Positions 15,546 to 23,057 of a DNA stretch of 64,000 nucleotides are shown one piece after another (positions within the stretch are counted from its first letter, which is position 1; each line of letters starts with the position of its first letter). The DNA lies in NCBI GenBank assembly GCA_014651175.1, contig BMWJ01000023.1, forward strand, positions 1-64,000, given 5' to 3'. The position numbers and the translations under genes are program-made. The DNA is from Streptomyces clavifer. GTDB taxonomy: Bacteria; Actinomycetota; Actinomycetes; Streptomycetales; Streptomycetaceae. The notes beneath the pieces were generated by a model that was not told the DNA's origin, did no database searches, and was given only the letters and a program-made list of their open reading frames with translations.

Positions 15546-16187
15546 CAGCGCGCTCCCGAATCCGCCCTCCAGCCCGTAACAGTCGGGGCCGGTGGGCGTG
15601 TCCCACCAAAGGGAACCCTGGCGTTCGAGGCATCGCTGGACCAGGCCGAGTTCGCCGCCTACGAGGTACGCCGGGTCTATCTCGCCAGGCGCACCGACGA
15701 GTGCCGGGCCCTGCACGGCCGCAGCTGCCGTGCCCCGCGGTGGTGGTGCCGGCACGAGCGCACCGAGTTCTGCCTGCGCGCCCACGCGGAACAGAGCGCC
15801 GTGCCCTCGTGCAGTGGTGACCGGGCGTGCCGGCTCCCCGCACGCAAGGGGCAGTCACGGCGTTCGGTACGCACCCTGTTCGAGGGCGACCGGGCCGCGG
15901 CGGAGGCATGGGTGAGCGACGCCGGATCCGAAGGGGCCCGGCTGGAGCGCGGGAGCCTCTCGGGAATCCGCCGCGCGGTCTACCAGGAGGCAGGCCCGGA
16001 CTACCCGCACGGGATCGGATTCGTCACCGCGGCCCCCAAAGGCGCCCAGGACAAACAGCGCAGCGGGTTCGAATACGTCTGGTCGGCCGTCACCGGCCGG
16101 GCAGGCACGTGGCGCAGGCCGCTGCGCGGAGCACGCCCGGCCCAGCAGCTGGGGTTCACGCAGCCGATGTCCTCGGGTTGGGCGTGA
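15546..16187 (+). pseudogene. 5'-truncated Cys-rich protein gene
   Basis: Open from after a TGA at 15543 to a TGA at 16185-16187 with strong coding character (LDQAEFAAYEVRRVYLARRT, HGRSCRAPRWWCRHERTEF, AEQSAVPSCSGDRACRLPAR). Four or more Cys in the central part suggest metal binding. The C-terminal part reads RRAVYQEAGPDYPHGIGFVT. No ATG or GTG with a ribosome site is seen before a GTG at 15801, which lies inside the conserved part, so the 5' end is probably lost. Family not recognised. It precedes the promoter of the first methyltransferase. Confidence 0.45.
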
Positions 16188-16213
16188 TACCCCACCGCAG
16201 ATCGTCATAGTTG

Positions 16214-16222
16214 TGCTAGATT
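16214..16222 (+). promoter_or_regulatory. Extended -10 promoter (TGcTAGATT)
   Basis: TG-C-TAGATT lies exactly five bases before ATGTC at 16228, the same arrangement as at 7294 and 9119. Over the next 45 bases the sequence is nearly identical to the leader at 7308. Confidence 0.55.
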
Positions 16223-16227
16223 TGTTT

Positions 16228-16317
16228 ATGTCAGACAGTCGGAAGGGGTTGGCCCCCCGGAAGACGCCCAAGCCGCGTCGCCGCAAGGCGTGCGATACAC
16301 CCCAAGAGGGAGAGTGA
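16228..16317 (+). CDS. Possible leaderless 29-aa leader peptide
   Basis: Starts five bases after the -10 box and reads MSDSRKGLAPRKTPKPRRRK, then a short acidic tail, stopping seven bases before the methyltransferase ATG. The first 17 codons match the start at 7308 (MSGSRKGLAPRTTPKP) at 14 positions. Conservation may reflect the RNA structure rather than the peptide, since the TTGGCC loop encodes part of GLA. Confidence 0.35.
   Translation: MSDSRKGLAPRKTPKPRRRKACDTPQEGE
16238..16276 (+). promoter_or_regulatory. Leader RNA element, copy 6
   Basis: GTC-GGAA-GGGG, loop TTGGCC (16249-16254), CCCC-GGAA-GAC: a symmetric GGAA/GGAA internal loop of the kind that forms tandem G-A pairs. CCAA (16268-16271) is the exact complement of the loop TTGG; CCGC follows at 16273-16276. 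The hairpin ends 59 nt before the start codon, longer than in the other copies. Confidence 0.65.
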
Positions 16318-16324
16318 CTGCCGG

Positions 16325-18091
16325 ATGGCCGTCGCATCCAAGAAGAAGAGCCGCACCGCCACGCACCGACCGGCCGTGAAGCGCCGCCGATTCCGCCACG
16401 ACGACCCCGTCGCCGTCGACCTGTTCGCCGGGTTCGGGGGCCTCACCGAGGGCATCAAGCGCGCCGGGTTCACCACGATCATGGCCGCGAACCACAACCG
16501 GTACAAGGTCGAGGTCCACGAGGCGAACCACCCCGACGCCGAGCACTGGATCGCCGACCTGGTCGACCCCGAAGCAGCGGACTACCACTCCGTCCGAGAC
16601 CTCCCCGCCGCCGATCTGCTGGTCGCCGGAGTGAGCTGCGTCAACCACAGCCAGGCGAACACGGTCAAGGCGTACGAGCAGGGCATGACGCTGTTCGAGC
16701 TGGAGGACCCCGACTTCGACGCGCGTGTCACGAAGTCGGAGCGGGACCGGGCGACCGCGAACTGTGTCCTGCACTACGCCGCGCAGCACCGTCCGCGGCT
16801 GATCCTGATCGAGTGCACCACGGAGCTCACCTCGTGGGGGCCTGCGGTGCCGGGGCGCGCGAAGGTCGGGGACGGCTCGACGTACCGGTGGTGGCTCAGC
16901 CGGTTCGGCCTGCTCAACTACCGGCACAAGGTGCTGTACCTGAACAGCCAGTTCTTCGGTGTGCCGCAGTCCCGCGACCGGCTGTACATCGTGTTCTGGG
17001 ACAAGGCGCTGCCCGCGCCCGACCTGGAGCACCGGCCGGTGTCGCACTGCCATCGCTGCGACAGGGACGTCGAGGCGGTGTGGACCTGGAAGACCGGGGT
17101 CCCGCCTACCGGCTCGGTGCGCTACGGGAAGCAGTACGAGTACCGGTGTCCGTCCTGCCGCACTCCGGTGGTCCCGCCGATGACTCCGTCACTGGCCGCG
17201 CTTGACCTGTCGGACCTGGGCGTCCGCATCGGTGACAAGCCGGTCAGGACGTTCAAGGACGGGTGGGTCGGGCCGCTCGCGCGGTCGACGATGGCCCGCG
17301 CCGAGCGCTGCCGCCAGAGGTTCGCCGACTTCCCCGCCGTCCTCATGCCTGCGAAGGGGACACACGGCTCGGAGCGGCACCCGTGGCAGCCGCTGTCCAC
17401 GCAGACCAGCCAGCAGGAGACGTCGGTCCTGTCGACCGGCGCGCTCATGGCGGCCGCGGGCAACACGTTCGAGCGACCGGGGTCAGACTGCCGCTCCCGA
17501 GGCTTCGACCAGCCCCTGTGGGCGCAGACGGCGACGAACACCACCGGCCTGGTCACGCCGCCGATCGCGCTCGCAATCGACAACTTCCAGGGCGCGCCGC
17601 GGGGTGCCGGTGTCCCGCTGCCCACCCAGGTCGGGTCGGAGACGCTGGCCGTGGTCTCCTCCGGCATCCTTCCGTTCCGGAAGGGCACCCTGCCCGCCGT
17701 GCGCGGCGAGGTGGTGCCGACGGATCAGATCCCCGGGCTGCCCACCGTTGCCGGGTGGTTCAAGCAGAACGGCAGTACGGGGAACGAGACCGCGCCGCAC
17801 CCGGTGACCGACCCGCTCGGAACGCTCACCGTCCGGGACACGACGGCGCTGCTCCTGGCCGAGTGGCGGGCCTCGCTCGCCGATCTGCCTCTCGAAGAGT
17901 GCTACTTCCGCATGATGGGCGCTCCCGAGGTCGGCCGGGGCTGCGGTTTCGACGTGGACTTCAACGACTACCGCGGGACCTTCACCGTCTGGGGTTCCGC
18001 CCGTGACCAGGTCGACGGCTACGGAAACGCCGTATCCCCGCAGGTCGGGGCCTGGATCGGGTCCCGGCTGAGAGCTGTCCTTCACACCTAG
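16325..18091 (+). CDS. Divergent DNA (cytosine-5) methyltransferase 1
   Basis: 588 residues. Motif I VDLFAGFGG at 31-39 and motif VIII QSRDRL at 215-220 fit the C5-methyltransferase fold; the last part has YGNAVSPQVGAW (motif X-like). The catalytic loop is unusual: VSCVNHSQ with Cys105 in place of PPCQ, and motif VI reads ECT (163-165) instead of ENV. Two CxxC pairs (242/245 and 275/278) form a probable zinc ribbon inside the target-recognition region. It would methylate cytosine in DNA, but the changed motif VI leaves activity uncertain. No restriction enzyme is beside it. Carries promoter and leader copy 6, and is followed by a second methyltransferase. Confidence 0.8.
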   Translation: MAVASKKKSRTATHRPAVKRRRFRHDDPVAVDLFAGFGGLTEGIKRAGFTTIMAANHNRYKVEVHEANHPDAEHWIADLVDPEAADYHSVRDLPAADLLVAGVSCVNHSQANTVKAYEQGMTLFELEDPDFDARVTKSERDRATANCVLHYAAQHRPRLILIECTTELTSWGPAVPGRAKVGDGSTYRWWLSRFGLLNYRHKVLYLNSQFFGVPQSRDRLYIVFWDKALPAPDLEHRPVSHCHRCDRDVEAVWTWKTGVPPTGSVRYGKQYEYRCPSCRTPVVPPMTPSLAALDLSDLGVRIGDKPVRTFKDGWVGPLARSTMARAERCRQRFADFPAVLMPAKGTHGSERHPWQPLSTQTSQQETSVLSTGALMAAAGNTFERPGSDCRSRGFDQPLWAQTATNTTGLVTPPIALAIDNFQGAPRGAGVPLPTQVGSETLAVVSSGILPFRKGTLPAVRGEVVPTDQIPGLPTVAGWFKQNGSTGNETAPHPVTDPLGTLTVRDTTALLLAEWRASLADLPLEECYFRMMGAPEVGRGCGFDVDFNDYRGTFTVWGSARDQVDGYGNAVSPQVGAWIGSRLRAVLHT

Positions 18092-18188
18092 GCCCGTGTC
18101 CCAGGGGTGCCGGTGCGATCTGCCGCCCCGGCCCTTCCGACGGATGCACTGCCTGCCGTTGCAGGCCCGATCAAGCACGTCTCTCGTG

Positions 18189-18237
18189 ACACCGGCGGCG
18201 GTTGGCCCCGCCGCCGGTGGCCTCTCCGTCCCGACCG
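18189..18237 (+). promoter_or_regulatory. Leader RNA element, copy 7
   Basis: A perfect 12-bp stem CACCGGCGGCGG (18189-18200) and complement (18207-18218) closed by TTGGCC. CCGA (18230-18233) can pair with loop TTGG, followed directly by CCGC (18234-18237). The hairpin ends 41 nt before the ATG at 18260, which has GAGGAG upstream. Confidence 0.65.
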
Positions 18238-18259
18238 CACCCATGAGGAGCCCCGCATC

Positions 18260-19585
18260 ATGTCCCTCTTCGTTCCTGACTCCCGCCGCGAGGACGAGCC
18301 CGCAGGAGGGAGCCCGCAGACCGGCCGGCCCCACGTCACCGCCCCGCGAAGCCCGCGAGACCACCGCAGCATCCTGCCGACGGGCCTCAGCACCAGCGGG
18401 GTCACGTCCACGCACCTGTTCGCCGGAGGGTGCGGCGACATGGTCGGCTTCGCCGGTGCGGGGTTCGAGCCGCAGTTCGCCGCGAACCACATGGCGGCCG
18501 CGATCGACACCGTCCGCCGGAACTTCCCCGCGGTCCGCTACGAGCGCTGCGACATCAACAACCTGGACTTCCGGCACATCCCCCGCACCCGTGTGCTGGT
18601 CGGCTCCCCCATCTGCAAGGAAGTCGCCCCCGCCGGAGGGAACTCCACCGCCAGCCAGAAGCCCGTCACCGGCCAGGCCCCTGCTGCCGACGGCCGGGCG
18701 CCCGCTCCCGCCTGGTCCCGGACCCGGGCGACCGCCTGGGACCTCATCCGTGCCAACGAGGTCCACGACTACGACATGGTCTGCGGGGAGAACGTCCCCG
18801 ACTTCGTGACCCGGTGGGCCCTGTTCGAGGCGTGGGTCAACGTCTGGGACGCGATGGGCTTCAACGGCCAGATCGTCTCGGTCGACGCCGCCCACATCTC
18901 CGGCCCCGGCAACACGGCCGCCCCGCAGCACCGCCACCGGGTCCTGTTCGTCTTCACCCGCAAGGGGCTGCCGCTGCCCGACCTCCAGGTCCGCCCCGAC
19001 TGCCTGTGCGTCGAGTGCGGACCCGTCCAGGGCGTACAGGTGTGGGCCAAGCGGTTCTCCGAGCCCGGGGTGCGCAAGGCAGGCACTTACGACAAGCAGT
19101 ACCGCTACGCCTGCCCCAACACACGGTGCGGGCGCCGCGTCGAGCCCGTCACTCTGGCCATCGGTGACCACATCGACCTGACCCTGCCCGGACGGAGCTT
19201 CGGCGCCGGGCGCCGCGACCGTAAGAAGTTCACCCCCTACGCACAGGAGACCCGCCGCAAGGTCGCCATCGGCCTGCAGCGGTATCCCGGTCGGCCCTTC
19301 CTCGTCGTGCTGCGCAACCACTGCACCGTGCAGTCCCTGGACGAGCCGATCGGCGCGATCACCGCCGAAGGCAACCACCACATGCTGGTCAAGCCCGGCC
19401 CCACCGTCGACGACTGCGAAGTCCAGATGATCAGGTTGCACACCAAAGCACGGGCCCAGCGGTTCCCCGACGAACACGTTTTCGAGGGCACCACCGCCGC
19501 CGACCTGACCCGCCAGGTCGGAAACGCCGTCCCGGTCAACGTCGCCCACTGGCTCGCCCAGCGGGTACTGCCCAGCCTGAACTGA
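18260..19585 (+). CDS. DNA (cytosine-5) methyltransferase 2
   Basis: 441 residues. Motif I HLFAGGCGD (52-60), motif IV-like GSPICKE with Cys119, motif VI ENV at 177-179, motif VIII QHRHRVLF and motif X GNAVPVNVAHW near the end. The pairs CLCVEC (248-253) and CPNTRC (285-290) again suggest a zinc ribbon insertion, as in the preceding enzyme. Unlike that enzyme it keeps ENV. The two are distant relatives, not recent copies. A pair of methyltransferases with no visible nuclease suggests protection against host restriction or an epigenetic role. A long hairpin follows. Confidence 0.85.
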   Translation: MSLFVPDSRREDEPAGGSPQTGRPHVTAPRSPRDHRSILPTGLSTSGVTSTHLFAGGCGDMVGFAGAGFEPQFAANHMAAAIDTVRRNFPAVRYERCDINNLDFRHIPRTRVLVGSPICKEVAPAGGNSTASQKPVTGQAPAADGRAPAPAWSRTRATAWDLIRANEVHDYDMVCGENVPDFVTRWALFEAWVNVWDAMGFNGQIVSVDAAHISGPGNTAAPQHRHRVLFVFTRKGLPLPDLQVRPDCLCVECGPVQGVQVWAKRFSEPGVRKAGTYDKQYRYACPNTRCGRRVEPVTLAIGDHIDLTLPGRSFGAGRRDRKKFTPYAQETRRKVAIGLQRYPGRPFLVVLRNHCTVQSLDEPIGAITAEGNHHMLVKPGPTVDDCEVQMIRLHTKARAQRFPDEHVFEGTTAADLTRQVGNAVPVNVAHWLAQRVLPSLN

Positions 19586-19596
19586 CCCGCCCGCGG

Positions 19597-19651
19597 GCCG
19601 TGCCCCGCTCCGAGACGAGCCGCAGCCCATCGTCTCGGAGCAGGGCACGGC
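19597..19651 (+). terminator. 22-bp hairpin terminator after methyltransferase 2
   Basis: Arms 19597-19618 and 19630-19651 pair with one mismatch across an 11-base loop. It lies between two convergent genes and can serve both strands. Confidence 0.75.
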
Positions 19652-19686
19652 GCCGCCTCGCCCCGCCCGGTGCGCAGGGCGGCATG

Positions 19687-19839
19687 TCACTGACGGATCA
19701 CCCAGACCAGGGTGGCGATGGCGGCGGCCGCGACGATCGGTTCGGTCAGTGAGGGATGAGCCGCGGCAACGTAGAACGTGCAGGCTGCGGCGAGCAGCAT
19801 GAGAAGGATCTGCTGTGTGTCGACAGGGTGCTGATTCAC
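19687..19839 (-). CDS. Small membrane protein, 50 aa
   Basis: From a GTG at 19839 (GGAG eight bases upstream) the protein reads MNQHPVDTQQ and then two hydrophobic segments, ILLMLLAAACTFYVAAA and IVAAAAIATLVWVI, ending RQ. A two-helix membrane mini-protein of the kind often found near plasmid transfer genes. Function unknown. The frame runs further upstream but without a better start. Confidence 0.55.
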   Translation of the reverse strand: MNQHPVDTQQILLMLLAAACTFYVAAAHPSLTEPIVAAAAIATLVWVIRQ

Positions 19840-20138
19840 AGGGTGGTCTCCGGTTGTGAGCGCACGGAACCAAGGCCCGGCGCAGAAGGGGAAGTTCCCG
19901 CAGACGGCGGGAAGGTCTGGGTTCAGACCAACAGGTGGAACAGGCGCATTCAATAGACGGCGGTGTCGCGAGTGAGCCGCTGCACCTGCGCCGCACCCAG
20001 ACTGCTTCGAGCCGCGGTTAGCGGGTCAAGCGCGCCATCACCTCTGGCCCCACCACACCGGGAACAGGTCCGGGCCCCAGGACTTTCTGCCCGCGCCGGA
20101 GGGCCGACGGGGCGGCCGGCTAACCATTTCGCTCTAGA

Positions 20139-20149
20139 TGCTGTAGAGT
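20139..20149 (+). promoter_or_regulatory. Promoter with -10 TAGAGT, leaderless-type spacing
   Basis: TAGAGT (20144-20149) is followed by five T residues and ATGTC at 20155, the same -10 to start spacing as in the three leader promoters upstream. It drives the regulator gene at 20239. Confidence 0.5.
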
Positions 20150-20154
20150 TTTTT

Positions 20155-20226
20155 ATGTCCGCGCCGTTGGTCACAGCGCGCTCCCAAACCCGATCCGCCC
20201 ACCGGCCGATGCAGCATTGGCCGTAG
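20155..20226 (+). CDS. Possible leaderless 23-aa leader peptide
   Basis: Reads MSAPLVTARSQTRSAHRPMQ and ends HWP, stopping 12 bases before the ATG at 20239. It lacks the TTGGCC hairpin of the others. Translation would place a ribosome at the regulator's Shine-Dalgarno site. Confidence 0.35.
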   Translation: MSAPLVTARSQTRSAHRPMQHWP

Positions 20227-20238
20227 AAGGAGACTGAC

Positions 20239-20841
20239 ATGATCCGTGCCGGCCGCACCCCCATGGGCTCCGCAGACGTAGCCAAGCGCCTGGACCGCAA
20301 GAAGCTGCTCCCCGCCGTGGCCAAGACGCTGCCCCCGCCCATCAGCCGCGCGGGTGCGCAGACCCGCATCTGGGACTTCGAGCAGGTAGAGGCCCACCTG
20401 GCCGGCCGGGAGATTCCCGAGATCCCTCAGACGGACTCGCCCGATGACCTGCTGGACCGGGAAGAGGCCCGACTTCAGCTGCGGAACGTCATCAAGCCGT
20501 CGGCATGGGCCGCTTACGTCGCCCACGACTTCGCCCCCAGCCCCGATCAGAACGTGTGCGGCGTACCCCACTGGAAGCGCAGCACCATTCTGGAGTGGGA
20601 CGCCAACCGGCCGGGGGAGCGGGCCGGCGGCGGGCGCCCCAAGGGCAGCAAGGACACCAAGCCCCGTGACCGCGCGGCCGATCCCCGGCTGGCTCGCGCT
20701 GACGCACGCAAGGAACGTGTGCGCCAGATGCTGCTGAAGACGGGCCCCAAGCTGACCGCGGCTGAGGTCGCCGCAGCCGAGAGCATCACAGAGCGGCAGG
20801 CCTCACGGCTGCTCAGCGAGCTCCGCAGCACGGCCGCGTAG
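20239..20841 (+). CDS. Probable DNA-binding regulator of the transfer module
   Basis: 200 residues. The N-terminus (SADVAKRLDRKKLLPAVAKT, then TRIWDFEQVEAHLAGR) resembles an excisionase/AlpA-type winged helix. The middle has GGGRPKGSKDTKPRDR, an AT-hook-like basic segment. The C-terminus (LTAAEVAAAESITERQASRL) reads as a helix-turn-helix. Together these support DNA binding. It is the nearest regulator to the AGTGAGTTTT repeats that precede both transfer operons, and is my candidate for the protein that binds them; this is inference. GAAGGAG precedes the ATG. Confidence 0.6.
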   Translation: MIRAGRTPMGSADVAKRLDRKKLLPAVAKTLPPPISRAGAQTRIWDFEQVEAHLAGREIPEIPQTDSPDDLLDREEARLQLRNVIKPSAWAAYVAHDFAPSPDQNVCGVPHWKRSTILEWDANRPGERAGGGRPKGSKDTKPRDRAADPRLARADARKERVRQMLLKTGPKLTAAEVAAAESITERQASRLLSELRSTAA

Positions 20842-21240
20842 CCACTCCCTGGACCAGTCCCGCCTGGTGCCGCTCGTGCCGGACTATCACTGTCCGTAAC
20901 ACCGCCATGAGTGAGGTACGCGGGTGGCCCTCTGCGCATCCCGCAGACCGCCGTGCCGGCTCTCCTCCCGAAATGCGCGACGTCCAGGACTGCGCACGCA
21001 TACCCGCGCATCGCGGAACCGAGCAGTGCGCAGTCTGCGCTCTGCGCCTGCTGGAGTGCGCAATGACGCTCCCCCGCCCGCGCAACGCGCAGTGCGAAGT
21101 CGCTTCGCGAAGATCGAAGAGGTTCCGGCCGAAGGCACGGACAGGCTCCCGGGCGTTGCCCGCAGACATTGCGCTTCCTGAGCAGCGGGCGTAGGCGAGG
21201 ACCCTCTCGCCTACGCCCGCACCGTTTCAGAAGAGCTGAC
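20842..21240. other. Non-coding stretch rich in TGCGCA
   Basis: No convincing gene. The palindrome TGCGCA occurs at 20932, 20991, 21027 and 21057 and continues into the next gene (21874, 21903, 21935, 21986, 22083, 22112, 22158). Several are extended to TGCGCAGT. This may be a protein-binding or transfer-related region. Confidence 0.35.
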
Positions 21241-21245
21241 GCCGC

Positions 21246-21469
21246 AGTGAGTTTTCCCGCGGCCCGTGGTGAGTGGCCGCCTGTTAGCAGTGAGTTTTCC
21301 TCTCGCCCTGTCAGGGCGTAGTGAGTTTTCGTCCCGCCCCGTCGAGGCCCAGTGAGTTTCGCCGTCGGGCCGCAGTGAGTTTTCGTCCTGCCTGGTCAGG
21401 GCGTAGTGAGTTTTCGTCCTGCCCCGTCGAGGCCCAGTGAGTTTCTGCCACCAGGCCGTAGTGAGTTTT
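21246..21469 (+). repeat. Iteron-like array of AGTGAGTTTT
   Basis: Eight direct copies of AGTGAGTTT(T) begin at 21246, 21289, 21320, 21351, 21374, 21405, 21436 and 21460. From the third copy on, the spacing is 31, 31, 23, 31, 31 and 24 bases, and the blocks 21319-21403 and 21404-21470 are related as 85-bp higher-order repeats. Most copies read GTAGTGAGTTTTCG. Inverted copies lie nearer the operon at about 21560-21571 and 21575-21588. It precedes the first transfer operon and may be an operator array or an iteron-type origin. Confidence 0.75.
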
Positions 21470-21526
21470 GCGAACGGCCGGTCCCCCGCCTGCCGCGCGG
21501 TCAGGCCCGCCGGCCGGAGCAAGTGG

Positions 21527-21702
21527 CCTCTGACCAGGCGTGGTGAGTGGCGGATGCTACTCACTACGGGCTGCGAAAACTCACCACCAGGGGCGTTACC
21601 CGACCGTGATTTCACCGGGGTTGCCGTAGTGAGCGTTCCGGTGAGTGGTGCCCGGTTCCTTGGAGGCAAGACCTGACCGCCTCTTCCTCCTGGAGTCCCG
21701 GC
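21527..21702 (+). promoter_or_regulatory. Duplicated operon-upstream region, copy A
   Basis: From CTCTGACCAGGCGT through ACCGTGATTTCA and TGAGCG to TGGAGTCCCGGCATG this region aligns with 30937-31112. It contains both direct and inverted GTGAGT motifs and leads straight into the first gene of the secretion operon. The shared ACCGTGATTTCA segment is a candidate promoter core. Confidence 0.6.
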
Positions 21703-22746
21703 ATGACCGTAGGAACCCCTCGAAGGCCCGCCCCCGCGGCGTCTTCCTCACCGCCGCTGCGCCCGTCCGGGCCGCCCGTGAGCTCTCTGCGAGAGGCGAA
21801 GCGACGCGTCTCCCTGGCCCGGCTCGGCGCCTGGACGGCGCTCGCCGCCGGACCGGTTGCGCTGATCGTCGTGTGCGCAACGCCCCGCACCGCCGCCCCC
21901 ACTGCGCAGCCCACAGCGGCCGCTTCGGCGCCGGTGCGCAGTGCGGATCCCGCCGGTATGGCCGCCCTGTTCTGCGATCTGTGGCTGCGCAGTGACGACG
22001 ACGCGCCCGACAGCGTGACGGCCCGTGCGGTGAAAACGCTCGCCCCGAACGTGGCCCTCCCCGCCCATGGCGGTGGGGCGGTTGCGCAGCCGGTGCAGAG
22101 CGTGGTGGCGGTGCGCAGTGAGCGGGTGGCGGGTGGGGCGTGGTCGGTGGTGGTGGCTGCGCAGTTCACTGTCCGTGACAAGGCCGCCGAGCCGGGGAGT
22201 GGGGCGCAGCCGTCGCAGGTCGTGAGGTATTTCGCTGTTCCGGTGTCTGCGTCGAGTTCCGCGACCGGGTCCGGGGCGTTCACGGTCACGGCTCCCCCGG
22301 CGCAGATCGCCGGGCCTGCCGCAGTGCCGGTGGAGGGCTCGAGGTTCGAGAACCAGCTTCCGGCCGATGGTGAGGTCGTCGCGTCGCTGGGCGAGTTCTT
22401 CAGTGCCTATCTGGCCGGGGTCGGTGAAGTCGGCCGGTACCTGTCGCCCGGCACGGCGCTGGTGGCGGTTTCCGGTTCCGGGTATTCGAGGGTGGTCGTC
22501 GAGGAGGCGTTCGCCGATACGGAGGCCGCTGGCGGGCCGGTGCCCAAGGACGGCACGAAGGTTCGTGTCCAGGCGCGCGTAGATGCCGTGGTGGCCAAGA
22601 CGCAGAAGTGGCCGCTGGCCTACGAGCTGACCATGACCGCCCGGTCCGGCCGGTGGGAAGTCACCGTCCTGCACGCCGGAGCCGACCCGAAGGCGACGTC
22701 GTCGTCCGCGAAGGCTGCCGCCGCGGCTGGGGGTGAGGAGCAGTGA
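21703..22746 (+). CDS. Conjugal transfer TcpC/VirB8-like protein
   Basis: 347 residues: cytoplasmic Pro-rich N-terminus, one membrane helix (LGAWTALAAGPVALIVVCA), then two extracytoplasmic domains of NTF2-like character (MAALFCDLWLRSDD, then SLGEFFSAYLAGVGEVGRYL and a final strand region WEVTVLHA). This matches TcpC-type proteins of Gram-positive conjugation machines, counterparts of VirB8 that scaffold the channel. First gene of a T4SS operon; its stop overlaps the next start (GTGA). Confidence 0.75.
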   Translation: MTVGTPRRPAPAASSSPPLRPSGPPVSSLREAKRRVSLARLGAWTALAAGPVALIVVCATPRTAAPTAQPTAAASAPVRSADPAGMAALFCDLWLRSDDDAPDSVTARAVKTLAPNVALPAHGGGAVAQPVQSVVAVRSERVAGGAWSVVVAAQFTVRDKAAEPGSGAQPSQVVRYFAVPVSASSSATGSGAFTVTAPPAQIAGPAAVPVEGSRFENQLPADGEVVASLGEFFSAYLAGVGEVGRYLSPGTALVAVSGSGYSRVVVEEAFADTEAAGGPVPKDGTKVRVQARVDAVVAKTQKWPLAYELTMTARSGRWEVTVLHAGADPKATSSSAKAAAAAGGEEQ

Positions 22747-23057
22747 GCCGCTCCCTCATCCTGGCCGGGCGGCTCGATGCGCTGGGTGATTCGTGGCTGG
22801 GCACCCTGGAGGACTGGGGCGACAAGGGGCTGAAGGTGGCGCTGATCGCCATCGTCGTCATCACCGTCGTGCGCAAGGTCAGTCTGAAGGCGGGCATCGG
22901 CGCTCTGATCGGCCTGGTGCTCGCGCTGGGCATCTACAACTCGCGCAACTCGCTGGCGAACATCTTCGAGGACGAGGTCAACAACCCCGCCAACACCCAG
23001 CCCGCGGTGACCGTCGTGGTCGACGAGAAGACACCGGCCCCGGGCGGTGTGATGTGA
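22743..23057 (+). CDS. Small T4SS membrane subunit
   Basis: 104 residues with an amphipathic start (SLILAGRLDALGDSWLGTLEDW), then two hydrophobic segments (VALIAIVVITVVR and GALIGLVLALGIYN) and an exposed tail. By position it could be the VirB2/TrbC-like subunit of the channel, but sequence alone does not prove this. GTG start overlaps the upstream stop; ATGTGA overlap with the next gene. Confidence 0.6.
   Translation: MSRSLILAGRLDALGDSWLGTLEDWGDKGLKVALIAIVVITVVRKVSLKAGIGALIGLVLALGIYNSRNSLANIFEDEVNNPANTQPAVTVVVDEKTPAPGGVM

Noticed and set aside
17483..19996. A 837-codon open frame on the minus strand opposite the methyltransferases
   Set aside because: It mirrors the GC-biased codons of two clear plus-strand genes, is Gly/Val/Asp-rich without recognisable motifs, and lacks a ribosome site.
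21246..21588. CRISPR-like repeat array
   Set aside because: The repeat unit is only about ten bases, spacers are themselves repeated, and no cas genes are present.
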